Shown piece after piece: positions 21,944-29,845 of a DNA stretch of 34,906 bases; position 1 is the stretch's first letter, and each line of letters starts with the position of its first letter. The position numbers were made by a program, and so were the translations under genes. The stretch lies in contig QHOK01000091.1 of assembly GCA_003218755.1 (NCBI GenBank), positions 1 to 34,906 on the forward strand. The letters run 5' to 3'. The DNA comes from Verrucomicrobiota bacterium (GTDB lineage Bacteria; Verrucomicrobiota; Verrucomicrobiia; Chthoniobacterales; UBA10450). The notes beneath the pieces were generated by a model, which worked only from the letters and a program-made list of their open reading frames with translations, had not been told where the DNA came from and ran no database searches.

Positions 21944-22867
21944 CTAGGCACTTGAAGCCTGTGCGTTCCGATGACGCGGAAAGGCGAGACTGTCAAAGAT
22001 TACCCGCGTAGCGTCCGAGCGGTTGAGTGTATAGAAGTGAATACCTGCAACGTCGTTATCCAGAAGATCGCGACATTGTTCCAACGCATACTGAACGCCG
22101 ACGCGCTTGACCGTTTCGGGGTCGTTTTGGCAACGCTGTAGCGCACGCAGGAGCTTCGCTGGGAAACGCGCGCCGCCAGCCAGCTCAGCGATGCGTTTGA
22201 ATCCACTAATGGAGGTAATCGGCATAATGCCAGCGATAATCGGGATCTGAATTTCGTTGAGCGCACACCGTTCGCGGAAATCGAGGAAGTCGCGATTATC
22301 GAAGAACAGCTGCGTGACAATGTATTCGGCGCCGGCATCCACTTTCGCTTTGAAGTGATCCATTTCGACTAATCGATTCGGTGTGGCGGGATGTCCTTCC
22401 GGGAAACCGGCCACTCCAATCCCAAAACCGCGGTGGTCGGGATGCGCGCCGGACTCGTTGAATCTGCGAATGAATTTGACCAAATCGATCGCATGTTGGA
22501 ATGAGTCCCGCGATTTGTCGTAAGCAATTCCAGCTGGGCTATCGCCGCCGAGCGCGAGAATGTTTCCAATGGCCGACTTAGCGTATCGGAGCAAAATCGC
22601 TTCGATCTCCTCTTCGTTGTGGCAGACGCAGGTGAGGTGAGGGATCGGGTCCAGCTTTGTTGTGTGTTGAATGCGCTCGACAAGATCGTGAGTTAGATCA
22701 CGCGTTGACCCGCCGGCACCATAAGTCACGCTGACGAAGTGCGGCATGTACGATTCGAGATCACGAATCGTTTGGTAGAGGGTCTCGGCCGCCTCGGGCG
22801 TTTTTGGGGGGAAGAACTCGAACGAAAACGTAGGAGAATTCCCCCGCATAATGTCGATGATGTGCAT
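21944..22867 (-). CDS. metF: 5,10-methylenetetrahydrofolate reductase
   Basis: PTFSFEFFPPKTPEAAETLYQTI, FVSVTYGAGGSTRDLTHDLVERI, VAGFPEGHP, KAKVDAGAEYIVTQLFFDN. Confidence 0.97.
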   Translation of the reverse strand: MHIIDIMRGNSPTFSFEFFPPKTPEAAETLYQTIRDLESYMPHFVSVTYGAGGSTRDLTHDLVERIQHTTKLDPIPHLTCVCHNEEEIEAILLRYAKSAIGNILALGGDSPAGIAYDKSRDSFQHAIDLVKFIRRFNESGAHPDHRGFGIGVAGFPEGHPATPNRLVEMDHFKAKVDAGAEYIVTQLFFDNRDFLDFRERCALNEIQIPIIAGIMPITSISGFKRIAELAGGARFPAKLLRALQRCQNDPETVKRVGVQYALEQCRDLLDNDVAGIHFYTLNRSDATRVIFDSLAFPRHRNAQASSA

Positions 22868-22921
22868 GACTCAGCGCCTACCTTCGTTCCTGCCGCGACC
22901 TTCGGTCAACACCGAAGCAAC

Positions 22922-23848
22922 TCACGGCACAATTGCAAATACGCGCGCTGGAAATCCTGAGCCGTTCTTTGGTTTTGGGAAACTGACTACGGCGATAGCG
23001 CCAGCCTCGGGAACCTGATCTAAATTCATCAGCAACTCGATCTGATAATGGTTCGTGCTCAAAATGTATGTTTCCAGCGAGTAATCGTCTTTGCTCGTAG
23101 CGGTTCCCGGATCGGTATCAGTCGTTTCGTGACCTGAAGCAGTGATTTTGCGTTGCTCGTAAAGATATTTTAGCCCCGCCAGACTCCATCCGGGATAATG
23201 GGCAACACCCTTTGCGTCCTTGTTCTCCATTTTTGCTGCGCCGGGCCAACGTTTCGACCAATCGGTCCGCATTGCCACAAATGCGCCGGCAGGGATTTCG
23301 CCGTGATCTTTTTCCCATTTCTTTATGCGCTCTAGCGACAACGTGTAATCCGGGTCCGCCGCTGCTTCCCGATGCACATCAATGACCACTAGCGGCAAAA
23401 TCATCTCTTTCGGGTCGATCTGATCAACTGTGCGCAGGCCCCTCACGAAATGCGCCGGCGGATCAACGTGCGTTGCCCATTGACCGACATGCGTGAACAG
23501 TTCTGAAAAAAAGCTCGTCCCCATCGTGTCTGAACGCTTGTCATACCAGTAAATCGTCTTTCGCATTTCATCCGGGAAACCGGGCCAACGCGGAATCCCA
23601 GGAGCGAAGTCGTGCGTGAGGTCCACGTATCTTTTCGAAGCAAGCAGTTTTTGGATTTTCCAAAGCGAGAGGTCGTCCGCGGGGGAAACTATTGTGCCTG
23701 CAAAGAAGAGCAGCGATGCGCAGACGCATCGCACTGCCCAAGCGTTCTGCACGAAATACAGCCCCGCGCGATTCCTTGCCGTTCGGGGTGCGTCCGCGAG
23801 CTCGTGTCGCCTTGAAACGCTTCGTTGGTTTCGGTTCATCGTTTGCAT
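22922..23848 (-). CDS. Cyclase-family protein (kynurenine formamidase-like fold), exported
   Basis: YVDLTHDFAPGIPRWPGF, LFTHVGQWATHVDPPAHF (HxxxDxP metal motif); N-terminal hydrophobic signal. Confidence 0.85.
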   Translation of the reverse strand: MQTMNRNQRSVSRRHELADAPRTARNRAGLYFVQNAWAVRCVCASLLFFAGTIVSPADDLSLWKIQKLLASKRYVDLTHDFAPGIPRWPGFPDEMRKTIYWYDKRSDTMGTSFFSELFTHVGQWATHVDPPAHFVRGLRTVDQIDPKEMILPLVVIDVHREAAADPDYTLSLERIKKWEKDHGEIPAGAFVAMRTDWSKRWPGAAKMENKDAKGVAHYPGWSLAGLKYLYEQRKITASGHETTDTDPGTATSKDDYSLETYILSTNHYQIELLMNLDQVPEAGAIAVVSFPKPKNGSGFPARVFAIVP

Positions 23849-24091
23849 TTCGTTTTGTTAAAGCATCTCCCAGCAATGCGCCAACAAGTTTGAATAACCT
23901 CGAATAACTTGCCGTTTCTTTTGAGAAACGCGCATTTGTCGTAGTGGCGCGCAGATGTTATCACCAGCTGCCTCGTCCTCGGGGCTTGCGAGGACAATCG
24001 CGCATGTTATTCACGCGAATTAGAAGAAGAAACTTTGAAAAGTAGAACACAAATGGTCTTCTTGTGTTGTGAAAAACTTTCTCGCCAACAG

Positions 24092-24838
24092 ATGAATCCA
24101 CTTAATGTTCTCGATCCAACTGTTTCCAGTCAAAATGCTCGTGGGCTTTCTGCTTTGGCCGTAATGACCAAAGCGCCACGAGCAGGAGAGGTAAAGACGC
24201 GGCTTGTGCCACCGCTTACGCCAGATCAAGCCGCGGAGTTAAACAAATGTTTTCTGTACGATACCGTGACTGCGATTTCGAGCGCGATCAGTAATAACAA
24301 TGCCTGCGGAATTGCTGTTTACACACCGATCGGCACCGAATTGGCCTATGCCGATATCCTTCCGTCTAACTTCAGTTTGCTGCCGCAACGCGGCGACCAG
24401 TTTGGGGAACGCCTTTACTTTGCCGCGCTGGATCTCCTTAAGTGCGGGTTTCAATCGGTGTGTCTGATTGATTCCGACAGCCCGACTGTTCCGGCGGAAA
24501 ATTTTGCGCAAGCAGTCAAACTTTTACAGCAGCCAGGAGATCGTACTGTTCTGGGTCCGTGCGATGACGGCGGCTATTATTTGATTGGACTTAAGAAGCC
24601 GCAAAGAGAACTCTTCGAGCGAATTGATTGGAGCACTGAGCGCGTGCTTGTTCAGACGAGACAACGTGCGCGCGAAATTGGTCTCGAAGTCAAGCTATTG
24701 CCGGCGGGATACGATGTCGACGATGAGGCGAGTTTACGGCGATTATGCAAGGAACTGCTGGCCGACACAGCATTAGCAGATATCGCGCCGCACACCCGAA
24801 AATTTTTGCGGCAGCTGACGGCGCAGAAGAGGCTGTAG
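24092..24838 (+). CDS. DUF2064 / TIGR04282-type glycosyltransferase
   Basis: ALAVMTKAPRAGEVKTRLVPPLTPDQAAEL, GFQSVCLIDSDSPTVPAENFAQAVKLL, VLGPCDDGGYYLIGL; start taken at internal ATG 24092 (track start 24035). Confidence 0.85.
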   Translation: MNPLNVLDPTVSSQNARGLSALAVMTKAPRAGEVKTRLVPPLTPDQAAELNKCFLYDTVTAISSAISNNNACGIAVYTPIGTELAYADILPSNFSLLPQRGDQFGERLYFAALDLLKCGFQSVCLIDSDSPTVPAENFAQAVKLLQQPGDRTVLGPCDDGGYYLIGLKKPQRELFERIDWSTERVLVQTRQRAREIGLEVKLLPAGYDVDDEASLRRLCKELLADTALADIAPHTRKFLRQLTAQKRL

Positions 24839-24892
24839 CTGCGCTCACCAAGCGTCGATCTGAATTTGCGACGGTTTGAGACCGCCGCTACA
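24834..24892. repeat. TGTAG...CTACA hairpin element overlapping the upstream gene's stop codon
   Basis: Left arm TGTAGCTGCGCTCACCAAGCGTCG vs right-arm reverse complement TGTAGCGGCGGTCTCAAACCGTCG (19/24). Confidence 0.65.
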
Positions 24893-24899
24893 AACACCC

Positions 24900-26021
24900 A
24901 TGGCAAAACGCGCGTTAATCACTGGCGGCGCGGGCCTGATCGGCTCGCACACCGTCGATCTTCTCGTGCGCGAAGGGTGGCAAGTGCGCGCTCTCGACAA
25001 TTTGGAGCCGCAAACGCACCGTCGCGGCAAGCCAACGTGGATTAACGAAAATGCGGAATTCATCCAAGGCGATTTGCGCGATCGCGACACGATCACCGCC
25101 GCGCTCGACAAGATTGATCTCGTATTTCATCAGGCCGCTTACGGCGGTTACATGCCCGAGATCGCGAAATTTGTTCACGTCAATTCGCTCGGCACGGCGC
25201 AAATGCTTGAAGTTATACGCGAGAAGAAGTTGCCGGTTCAGAAGGTAGTCGTCGCGAGCTCGCAAGCTGTTTACAGTGAAGGCGCCGGCGATTGCCCGAC
25301 CCATGGCTTGGTTTTTCCTAGCGTGCGCCCGATCGAGCAATTGCGTAAAAGCGACTGGCAGGCGCATTGCCCGGTGTGCGGCGCGATCACAAAAAGCGTT
25401 CCCACTCCGGAGAACGCGCCGGTCGGCGGTGAAACCGTTTACGGCCTAACCAAAGTCGATCAAGAGCGGCTCGTGCTGCTCTGGGGAAAACAAGTCGGTA
25501 TTCCCACGGTCGCGCTGCGTTACTCCTGCACGTACGGGCCGCGCCAATCCATCTTCAATCCCTACACCGGTGTGATTGCTATATTTTGCACGCGTTTGCT
25601 GAACGGTTTGCCGCCGGTGCTTTACGAAGACGGCGAGCAAACGCGCGATTTTTCCTTCGTCGACGACATCGCCCGTGCGAATTTGCTCGCGGCGGAAACC
25701 GACAAGCTCGACGGATTAGCCGTGAACATTGGCAGTGGACACGGCATACCGATTCGCCAGATCGCCGAACAACTTTCCGATATTCTGAAGATCGACATCC
25801 CGCCCGAGATCAACGGCGAATTTCGCCCCGGCGAAATGCGTCATCTGACTAGCGACACCAGAATCGCCCGATCCGCCGGTTACAAACCAACTGTTGGTCT
25901 AAGCGACGGCATTGCGCGTTACATTGGTTGGATTCGCACCCAATCAGACATTCGTGATTACTTCAGCGAAGCGAGCGAAAATTTGAAGGACAAGGGAATT
26001 GTCCATCGGGTAGCGAGATGA
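24900..26021 (+). CDS. NAD-dependent epimerase/dehydratase (extended SDR) with Cys-rich insertion
   Basis: ALITGGAGLIGSHTVDLLV, YGLTKVDQERL (YxxxK), RYSCTYGPRQS; insertion CPTHG...HCPVCG. ATG 24900 (track start 24876). Confidence 0.92.
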   Translation: MAKRALITGGAGLIGSHTVDLLVREGWQVRALDNLEPQTHRRGKPTWINENAEFIQGDLRDRDTITAALDKIDLVFHQAAYGGYMPEIAKFVHVNSLGTAQMLEVIREKKLPVQKVVVASSQAVYSEGAGDCPTHGLVFPSVRPIEQLRKSDWQAHCPVCGAITKSVPTPENAPVGGETVYGLTKVDQERLVLLWGKQVGIPTVALRYSCTYGPRQSIFNPYTGVIAIFCTRLLNGLPPVLYEDGEQTRDFSFVDDIARANLLAAETDKLDGLAVNIGSGHGIPIRQIAEQLSDILKIDIPPEINGEFRPGEMRHLTSDTRIARSAGYKPTVGLSDGIARYIGWIRTQSDIRDYFSEASENLKDKGIVHRVAR

Positions 26022-27034
26022 ACGTCGCTACCGGCATCCCCGATTTTAATGCCCCTGTTGCCGATCATGCGCGCAAAGATTTCCCTTTACTGAACGCCAG
26101 CATGATGGTGGGCGAAGCGCTGGAGCGAATCCGGCGCGAGGGAGTGGGCGAGCGTGTCATTTACTTTTACGCGGTCGATGAGCAGAGACGACTGGTTGGC
26201 GTGGTGCCCACGCGGCGGTTGCTGACTGCGTCGCTGGAAATGCCGCTGCGTCAGATCATGGTACCGCGCGTTGTCGCCATCCCCGCGACCGCCACTGTCC
26301 TCGACGCGTGCGAATTTTTCGTGCTCTACAAATTTCTCGCCTTTCCAGTGGTGGACGGGCAACGCCGCGTCGTCGGCGTGATCGACGCGAACCTGTTCGC
26401 GGAGGAAATTTTGGAGGCAGGTGACAGTGAGGGTCGACAACGCTCCGCCGCGGTGCTGAGCCCCGAATTTTTTGAGGCGCTCGGGTTTCGCCTTGAACAA
26501 ATTCGAGGCGCGTCGCCGTGGCGCGTCTTTCGGTTTCGTTTCCCTTGGCTGCTCGTCACCGTGACTGGTGGCACGCTCTCGGCGATTCTGGCAGGCTTTT
26601 TTCAAGCAACTCTCGCCCGAAGTCTGGTGCTGGCGTTTTTCCTCACGATGGTACTCGGGCTGAACGAGAGCGTTAGCGCGCAATCCATGAGCGTGACGAT
26701 TCATGCCTTGCGCTCAGTCAGCGTCACCTGGCGCTGGCTTGCGACTGCGTTCCGCCGCGAAGTAGCAACCGCAGCCCTTCTGGGCATTGCGTGCGGCTTA
26801 ATTGTCGGCGTCATTGCCTGGATCTGGCGCAATGATCTCCGCGCCGCGTTTGTCATCGGCGGTAGCATCGCGCTCTCGCTCGTGACCTCGTGCGCGCTCG
26901 GCCTGGGCGTGCCTTCACTTCTTCACCGATTCAAGCTCGACCCGAAAATTGCTGCCGGCCCAGTCACACTCGCTCTGGCCGATTTTGTTGCGCTGGTAAT
27001 TTATTTCACCAGTGCGTGGCTGGTTCTGCAATGA
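26018..27034 (+). CDS. CBS-domain + MgtE-type divalent cation transporter
   Basis: CBS pair (LPLRQIMVPRVVAIPATATVLDACEFFVLYKFLAFPVVDGQRRVVGVID) followed by TM region FFLTMVLGLNESVSAQSMSVTIHAL...; ATGA overlap with upstream gene. Confidence 0.85.
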   Translation: MNVATGIPDFNAPVADHARKDFPLLNASMMVGEALERIRREGVGERVIYFYAVDEQRRLVGVVPTRRLLTASLEMPLRQIMVPRVVAIPATATVLDACEFFVLYKFLAFPVVDGQRRVVGVIDANLFAEEILEAGDSEGRQRSAAVLSPEFFEALGFRLEQIRGASPWRVFRFRFPWLLVTVTGGTLSAILAGFFQATLARSLVLAFFLTMVLGLNESVSAQSMSVTIHALRSVSVTWRWLATAFRREVATAALLGIACGLIVGVIAWIWRNDLRAAFVIGGSIALSLVTSCALGLGVPSLLHRFKLDPKIAAGPVTLALADFVALVIYFTSAWLVLQ

Positions 27035-27717
27035 GCAACGTGTCGGTTATTATCCCGGCGCTGAACGAAGAGGAACCGATCGCCGGCGTTTTGCGCGAGT
27101 GTCTGACGAGCGGTTTACCTGACGAGGTGATCGTGGTCGATAACGGCAGCACCGATCACACGGCCGAACGTGCGCGTGAAGCGGGTGCGCGCGTCGTGAC
27201 TGCGCCTCGCGGTTACGGGCGCGCATGTGCAGCGGGCATCCGCGCTCTTTCGCCTGAATGCGAGATCGTTGTATTTCTCGACGGCGACGGCAGCGATGTC
27301 CCGGCGTTTATGAATCAGCTTGTGCACCCAATCGCGCGCGGCACGCACGATTTCGTGATCGGCTCGCGCACGCGCGGGCAACGCGAACCAGGCAGTATGA
27401 ACTTCCAGCAAATTTTGTCTGGACGCATTGCCGGATTGATTCTGCGACTGCTTTACGGCGTTCGTTACACCGACATGTGCCCGTTTCGCGCCATTCGCCG
27501 CGACGCACTTGCGAAACTCAACATGCGTGAGGAAACTTACGGCTGGAATTTGGAGATGCAGATGAAAGTCGCCCGCGTCGGGCTGCGCGTTCTCGAGATT
27601 CCGGTAAGCCATCGCCGGCGCACGGGAGGCGAATCGAAAGTGTCCGGCACGTTGCGGGGGACATTCGTTGCTGGCACCCGCATTCTCGCCACATTCGTGC
27701 GGGTGGCCCTCGAATAA
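27031..27717 (+). CDS. Glycosyltransferase family 2 (dolichol/polyprenyl-P sugar synthase-like)
   Basis: VSVIIPALNEEEPIAGVLREC, EVIVVDNGSTDHTAERAREAGARVV, FLDGDGSD; internal ATG 27031 overlaps upstream stop (ATGA). Confidence 0.92.
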   Translation: MSNVSVIIPALNEEEPIAGVLRECLTSGLPDEVIVVDNGSTDHTAERAREAGARVVTAPRGYGRACAAGIRALSPECEIVVFLDGDGSDVPAFMNQLVHPIARGTHDFVIGSRTRGQREPGSMNFQQILSGRIAGLILRLLYGVRYTDMCPFRAIRRDALAKLNMREETYGWNLEMQMKVARVGLRVLEIPVSHRRRTGGESKVSGTLRGTFVAGTRILATFVRVALE

Positions 27718-27779
27718 TCTTAGGGGCGATCGCCGCGGCGAGTGCTGGAAATTCCGGTCGGTTCGTGTAGCGTCCGTCG

Positions 27780-28427
27780 ATGCTTTCGACACTCGACTTG
27801 GAGAGATTTCGGAACACGCCGCTTACCGGTGAACAGTTTGAGTTTTTGATCGTCCCCGAGTTTGTAAAGGCCGAAGCGCGTCTCGCAATCGAGAAGGACT
27901 ATCCTGAGGTGGGCCGGCCCGGGAGTTTTCCTTTACGCGAGGTCAGTTATGGACCTGCGTTTGCGAAGCTGATCGAAGACATGCGCAGCGACGAATTTCG
28001 TCAGGCGTTTGAAGAAAAATTCAACGTCGATCTGACCAACCGTCCGGACATGATCACTGTGCGCGGACGTTGTAGTGAAAAGGATGGGAAAATCCACACC
28101 GACTCAGAGACAAAGATCATCACGATCCTCATCTATATGAACCCGGCTTGGGAACCTTCCGGCGGCCGGCTCCGGCTGCTTCGCTCTGGAAACGACCTCG
28201 ATGACGTGATTCTCGAAGTGCCGCCGACCGAAGGCACGTTACTAGCGTTTCGTCGCAGCAACAACTCGTGGCACGGTCATAAACCGTTCTCGGGTCCACG
28301 CCGAGTGATACAATTTAACTGGGTAACCAGCGAAGCCGTAGTGCGGCGCGAGCAGAACCGTCATCGGTTGTCCGCATGGACGAAAAAACTCCGGGCCGCA
28401 TTCTCAAGTCAGAAACAGGCCGCTTAA
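27780..28427 (+). CDS. 2-oxoglutarate/Fe(II)-dependent oxygenase (prolyl 4-hydroxylase-like)
   Basis: KIHTDSETKIITILIYMNPAWEPSGGRLRLL...NNSWHGHKPFSGPRRVIQFNW: HxD...H...R facial-triad pattern. Confidence 0.85.
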   Translation: MLSTLDLERFRNTPLTGEQFEFLIVPEFVKAEARLAIEKDYPEVGRPGSFPLREVSYGPAFAKLIEDMRSDEFRQAFEEKFNVDLTNRPDMITVRGRCSEKDGKIHTDSETKIITILIYMNPAWEPSGGRLRLLRSGNDLDDVILEVPPTEGTLLAFRRSNNSWHGHKPFSGPRRVIQFNWVTSEAVVRREQNRHRLSAWTKKLRAAFSSQKQAA

Positions 28428-28446
28428 TCGCGAGCTTAAGTAGAAC

Positions 28447-28522
28447 TGTAGCCACGCCGCTGTGTCGGCGTGTCGGGTGGATCACGCGAGGTGTGCGCCT
28501 CTACACAGAGAGGTGGCTACTA
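28447..28522. repeat. TGTAG-type hairpin element
   Basis: Left TGTAGCCACGCCGCTGTGT; right-arm reverse complement TAGTAGCCACCTCTCTGTGT. Confidence 0.6.
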
Positions 28523-28573
28523 TGGGCGCCCAGTCGGCTTGCCCGCGTTAGCGGGTTTGAGTTACCTTTGGCA

Positions 28574-29755
28574 ATGAACGGGCAGATCCAAAACGCACGA
28601 ATAAAGAACGGCGGCACGTCGGCACTGCAGTCGGCAGGGTTCTCGCGCATTTTGTTGATCAAACCTTCGGCCCTCGGTGACGTCGTCCATACGATCCCAG
28701 TGCTTGTGAAGCTGCGCGCGCGTTATCCGCGGGCGCGCATTGACTGGTTGATCACGCCGGAAAACGCTGAGATCGTGCGCTGCCATCCGGCGCTCTCCAA
28801 TGTCGTTCTTTTTGCGCGACGCGATTTCTCGAAGCGCGGCCGGAGATGGCGCGCAATGGTAGCGTTCTTCGATCTGCTTAAGCAAATCCGGCGTGCGAAA
28901 TACGATTTGGTCATCGACATGCATGGTCAGATGCGCTCGGCTCTTTTCGCTCTCGTCAGCGGTGCCCGCGTGCGCATCGGATTTGATCGACCTATCAAGC
29001 GCGCACTCACCGTTTCCGCCGAGCACGATCTCAAAAATGTGCCGAGCCATGGCTGGCGCGGCGCGCGGGAAGGCTCATGGATAGCTTACACGCACCGGAT
29101 TCCGATTCCGACGCTCGATGTTCACGCAATCGATCGTTACCTCTGGGTCGCGCCGTTGCTTGGCCTCGATGATGATCCGCCTGATCTTACTATTCACCTC
29201 TCATCGGAAACCACATTTAAAGCGCGGCGATTGCTGGAGGAGCACCGTGTGGCCGCGTCCAAGCCGCTTGTAGTTTTGGTTCCTGGAACGATCTGGGAGA
29301 CCAAGCACTGGACGATTGAAGGTTTTGCAGGCGTCGCGCGCGCGTTCCTTCACGATGGATTTGCCGTGGCGCTCGCAGGCACGAAGCGCGACCAGCAGCG
29401 TTGCCGGCAAATCGCAGCCGCGGCACCCGGCGCATGCGATCTTTCAGGTAAGACCACGCCGGCAGAATTAGCGGCGCTTATTCAGCGTGCGGAGGTAGCC
29501 GTGACGAATGACTCCGGCTCGATGCATCTCGCCGCATCGCTCGGTAAACCGATGGTCAGCATCTTCGGGCCGACTAATCCGGTTCACATCGGGCCTTACC
29601 AACGACCGGAATCGGTCGTGCGCGTGGACTTGCCATGCTCGCCATGCAATTATCGTCGGCTCAGCCAGTGCCCATTTGATCACGCCTGCATGAAACAGGT
29701 TACATCCACGATGGTGGTGGAGCGCGTGCATAAAATCCTCGCAACTACAAAGTAA
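28574..29755 (+). CDS. Glycosyltransferase family 9 (heptosyltransferase-like)
   Basis: ILLIKPSALGDVVHTIPVLVKLRARYPRARIDWLI, VVLVPGTIWETKHW, VTNDSGSMHLAASLGKPMVSIFGPTNPVHIGPY. Start moved downstream of the hairpin repeat (track start 28376). Confidence 0.9.
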   Translation: MNGQIQNARIKNGGTSALQSAGFSRILLIKPSALGDVVHTIPVLVKLRARYPRARIDWLITPENAEIVRCHPALSNVVLFARRDFSKRGRRWRAMVAFFDLLKQIRRAKYDLVIDMHGQMRSALFALVSGARVRIGFDRPIKRALTVSAEHDLKNVPSHGWRGAREGSWIAYTHRIPIPTLDVHAIDRYLWVAPLLGLDDDPPDLTIHLSSETTFKARRLLEEHRVAASKPLVVLVPGTIWETKHWTIEGFAGVARAFLHDGFAVALAGTKRDQQRCRQIAAAAPGACDLSGKTTPAELAALIQRAEVAVTNDSGSMHLAASLGKPMVSIFGPTNPVHIGPYQRPESVVRVDLPCSPCNYRRLSQCPFDHACMKQVTSTMVVERVHKILATTK

Positions 29756-29845
29756 ATTGCTCTGGAAGCGTTCGCCGCCGCGATCGCCCGAAGCGAATCA
29801 TCAGGTACTTGGCACCAGCGCCTCTACAACTCATATTCGTGCCGA

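Noticed and set aside
22868-22921. SAM/SAH-type riboswitch upstream of metF
   Set aside because: Only a short hairpin CTTCGGT-CAAC-ACCGAAG (22900-22917) in a 54-nt gap; too short and without a recognisable riboswitch core.
24092-24838. Calling the DUF2064 gene an arsenosugar biosynthesis enzyme
   Set aside because: No radical-SAM ArsS, ArsM or other arsenic gene in the window; the family name alone is not evidence.
6243-27728. Shared 11-mer TCTTAGGGGCG at 6243-6253 and 27718-27728 as a repeat family
   Set aside because: An 11-mer recurring in 35 kb is expected by chance and similarity does not extend clearly.
26087-27792. Minus-strand ORFs 26087-26704 and 27115-27792
   Set aside because: Antisense to convincing MgtE-like and GT2 genes; no recognisable domain.
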